Shown piece by piece: positions 62,260-64,000 of a DNA stretch of 64,000 bases (position 1 is its first letter; every line of letters begins with the position of its first letter). Both the position numbers and the translations under genes were made by a program. Source of the DNA: Microbacterium yannicii. Its GTDB lineage: Bacteria > Actinomycetota > Actinomycetes > Actinomycetales > Microbacteriaceae. Location of the stretch: assembly GCF_024055635.1 (NCBI RefSeq), contig NZ_JAMXMB010000032.1, positions 1 through 64,000 of the forward strand, read 5' to 3'. A model generated the notes under the pieces. That model did not search any database. It was not told the DNA's origin and saw only the letters and a program-made list of their open reading frames with translations.

Positions 62260-63390
62260 TCAGGCGTGCAGGCGGCGCAGGGCGGCGACCACGTCGTCGT
62301 GCCAGCGTCGCGCGGCCGGGAGCGCGCTCGAGAAGATCGGGGTGTCGTGCGTCACGCCCTGGTACCGGACGACGCTGGCGTCCACGCCGGCCCTGCGCAG
62401 GGCCGCTCCGTATGCGTCGCCGTCACCGCGCAGCGGGTCGTACTCCGCCGTGAGGATCACCGCCGGCGGCAGGCCCTCGTGCGAGTCGGCGAGAAGGGGC
62501 GACGCATAGGGCTCGCGCCCCTGGCGGGGATCGGCGAGGTAGGTGCGGGCCACCGAGCGAAGCTCTCGCAGGGCGATGAACCGCGGGATGCCGAGGGCGC
62601 GGGTGGCCCGCAGGTCGAGGTGCCCGCCGGTGAGGTCGACGACCGGCACCTCGAGCACCTGCAGCCGGAGGGGGCGCCCGCCGCGGTCGCGATTGACCAG
62701 CGTCACCGCGGCGGCGAGATTCGCGCCCGCCGACGTGCCCGCCACGCCGATGCGGCGGGCGTCGATCCCGAGCTCGCCGGCGGACTCGAACAGCCACTCG
62801 AGCGCCGCATGCGCCTGCTCGATCGCCACCGGATACGGGTGCTCGGGCGCGAGGGCGTAGTCGACCGCGGCGATCGCGACGCCGGCGTCGTGCACGCGAC
62901 GGCGGTTCGCGGCATCCGTCGTGGGATACCCGATGCCGCCGATGCGGAAGGCGCCGCCGAAGAACGACAGCACGCCCGGCACGCCCTGCGCCGGAGGGTC
63001 GTCGGGGTCCGGGTGGTAGACGCGCACGCGCACGTCGGGGTGGCCGGGCACTTCGACGACGTGCTCGGTGGTGCGGATCCGGGGTCCGGCGAGACCGACC
63101 TTGTGCAGCTCGCGACGGTCCCACGCGAGGGCGGCCTGGCGATGCCGTGCACGCGCGCGGGCGTGGGGTCCGAGAGCCGGCTTCGATTCAGTGGATGCCG
63201 GGGCGACGGCGTCCTGCGGCGGCGCAGCGGAGGCGGGCGTGGCGCCGCCTCCCATGCCGGTCATGGCCGCCGGCCCTTTGGCGAAGGGCCACAGCGCGCT
63301 CAGGCGTGAGCGCACGGAGCCCAGCGCCTGATCGAAGAGGTACTTGCGATGCACCCGCAGTCGCTCTTCGAAGAACGGATCGAGATCCAC
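62260..63390 (-). CDS. HSL-family esterase/lipase, altered oxyanion motif
   Basis: 376 aa. Alpha/beta hydrolase-3 type: nucleophile elbow GTSAGANLAAAV, acid in LTAEYDPLRGDGDAY and His in GVTHDTPIF. The family HGGG oxyanion motif reads FFGGAF, replacing the histidine by Phe. An extra N-terminal region of about 85 residues contains a disordered Ala/Pro stretch (TPASAAPPQDAVAPASTES). Substrate unknown, probably short-chain esters. Confidence 0.9.
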   Translation of the reverse strand: MDLDPFFEERLRVHRKYLFDQALGSVRSRLSALWPFAKGPAAMTGMGGGATPASAAPPQDAVAPASTESKPALGPHARARARHRQAALAWDRRELHKVGLAGPRIRTTEHVVEVPGHPDVRVRVYHPDPDDPPAQGVPGVLSFFGGAFRIGGIGYPTTDAANRRRVHDAGVAIAAVDYALAPEHPYPVAIEQAHAALEWLFESAGELGIDARRIGVAGTSAGANLAAAVTLVNRDRGGRPLRLQVLEVPVVDLTGGHLDLRATRALGIPRFIALRELRSVARTYLADPRQGREPYASPLLADSHEGLPPAVILTAEYDPLRGDGDAYGAALRRAGVDASVVRYQGVTHDTPIFSSALPAARRWHDDVVAALRRLHA

Positions 63391-63505
63391 CGGCCCTCCC
63401 CTGTCGACGGTTCAGAGCTTAGAGCGGCGCCGCGCCGCGCGCGCCGGGCTTGACGCCGGCCGATCGTGTGCCCTCGCGCCTCCGGCGTGGCGCGTTCCCG
63501 CGGTC

Positions 63506-63570
63506 GAGACAGGGGATTCCCGGCGAGACAGGGGGCGACGTCCCCGGTCTCGGCGGAAGTCCCCTGTCTC
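63506..63570. repeat. Nested inverted repeats (REP-like)
   Basis: GAGACAGGGGA (63506-63516) and TCCCCTGTCTC (63560-63570) pair perfectly. Inside, CGAGAC (63524-63529) and GTCTCG (63547-63552) form a second stem, and CGAGACAGGGG occurs twice in direct orientation. The element looks like a pair of inverted short repeats of the REP/REPIN type. Confidence 0.65.
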
Positions 63571-63621
63571 GCCGATGACGGGGCGCTCGGCGAGCGCTAG
63601 CAATGGGAGCAGGTCCCGGCT

Positions 63622-63960
63622 TCAGCCGACGACGGCGTCGATGGCGCGCGCCAGATCCGCGCGCGCACTCGCGTTGCACGACACGTCGGCGTGGTTCGCC
63701 AGCAGGGCTTCGGCGACCTGGGCGGGGTCGGTGCCGACCACCCTACGGAGGGGGATGCCGCCCCCTGCAGCCTGGGCGAACAGGACCACAAGATCATCGA
63801 GCACGCCCGCCGCCGCACTGGCAGGAACTTCAGGAACACGGCGATCCAGATAGGCGGCGAAGGCATGGAAGGCGAGACGGAACTCGATGGGTATTCCCGC
63901 GACGGCTGGGTGCAGACGCCGTCCGTCGGCGCCGGCGATCGACGGAATCTGCGTGGTCAT
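63622..63960 (-). CDS. DUF1048-like small cytoplasmic protein
   Basis: 112 aa. EFRLAFHAFAAYLDRRVPEVP ... VLDDLVVLFAQAAGGGIPLRRVVGTDPAQVAEALLANHAD matches the DUF1048 pattern (helical, usually beside a PadR gene). ATG 63960 follows GAGGAG; a TTG directly upstream is also possible. The window ends 40 bases upstream, so a promoter or an upstream PadR gene cannot be seen. Confidence 0.78.
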   Translation of the reverse strand: MTTQIPSIAGADGRRLHPAVAGIPIEFRLAFHAFAAYLDRRVPEVPASAAAGVLDDLVVLFAQAAGGGIPLRRVVGTDPAQVAEALLANHADVSCNASARADLARAIDAVVG

Positions 63961-64000
63961 CAAGGCTCTCCTCTGCTGGCGATTTTCGGCGACACGCTAC

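Overview
This is a GC-rich (about 70%) bacterial chromosome segment with dense, often overlapping genes and frequent GTG starts. Many genes have a TANNNT -10 box only 6-7 bases before the start codon, as in leaderless actinobacterial mRNAs. Gene content (DUF222/HNH endonuclease, IdeR-type iron box before heme oxygenase, CopD-CtaG fusion, small HU, dCTP deaminase of the bifunctional type) and the frequent GGATGCC/GGCATCC word point to Microbacteriaceae, most likely Microbacterium. That assignment is inference from the sequence alone.

Layout. 1-3644: siroheme methyltransferase (cobA), ferredoxin-NADP reductase (fprA), a 7Fe ferredoxin and a thioredoxin-reductase-like flavoprotein whose NADPH site looks degenerate; the last three overlap. 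3787-5498: two-component system. 5541-8188: PadR regulator with a palindromic operator, a membrane protein, dcd. 8389-15299: four-gene FtsX/MacB-type ABC exporter. 15339-20585: DUF1349 protein, GH15 glucoamylase/trehalase, tRNA-Gly(CCC) with a duplicated 3' end, and an acyltransferase fused to a second helical domain. 20901-26779: methyltransferase, HNH endonuclease, GrpB, PNPOx-like protein, a PfkB kinase and a lipoprotein, with two unrelated tandem-repeat arrays.

26856-44001 is the centre of the window: a polysaccharide/uronate utilisation locus. An ABC importer (binding lipoprotein, two permeases, no ATPase), YesL-like protein, GH88 unsaturated glucuronyl hydrolase, FAH-family protein, KduD, KduI, KDG kinase, KDPG aldolase and GH35 beta-galactosidase lie on the minus strand, headed by a DUF2264 protein. 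A heparinase II/III-like lyase and a DeoR-LacI hybrid regulator are transcribed divergently. Together they encode a complete cytoplasmic route from unsaturated uronide oligosaccharides to pyruvate and glyceraldehyde 3-phosphate.

44138-49995: oxidoreductase, RhtA/EamA exporter, a DD-peptidase-like lipoprotein that has lost its catalytic motifs, DUF2470 plus iron-regulated heme oxygenase, and a PIF1-like helicase. 50094-56392: second sugar operon (GH39 xylosidase, binding lipoprotein, two permeases) under a divergent LacI regulator with a perfect operator. 56530-63960: membrane protein, CopD-CtaG fusion, HU, TetR regulator with divergent alpha/beta hydrolase, HSL-type esterase, DUF1048-like protein.

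Across the window, short palindromic repeats lie between genes and also in frame inside at least four proteins (FprA, an ABC ATPase, the FAH protein, the DUF2264 protein), and possibly a fifth (CobA).
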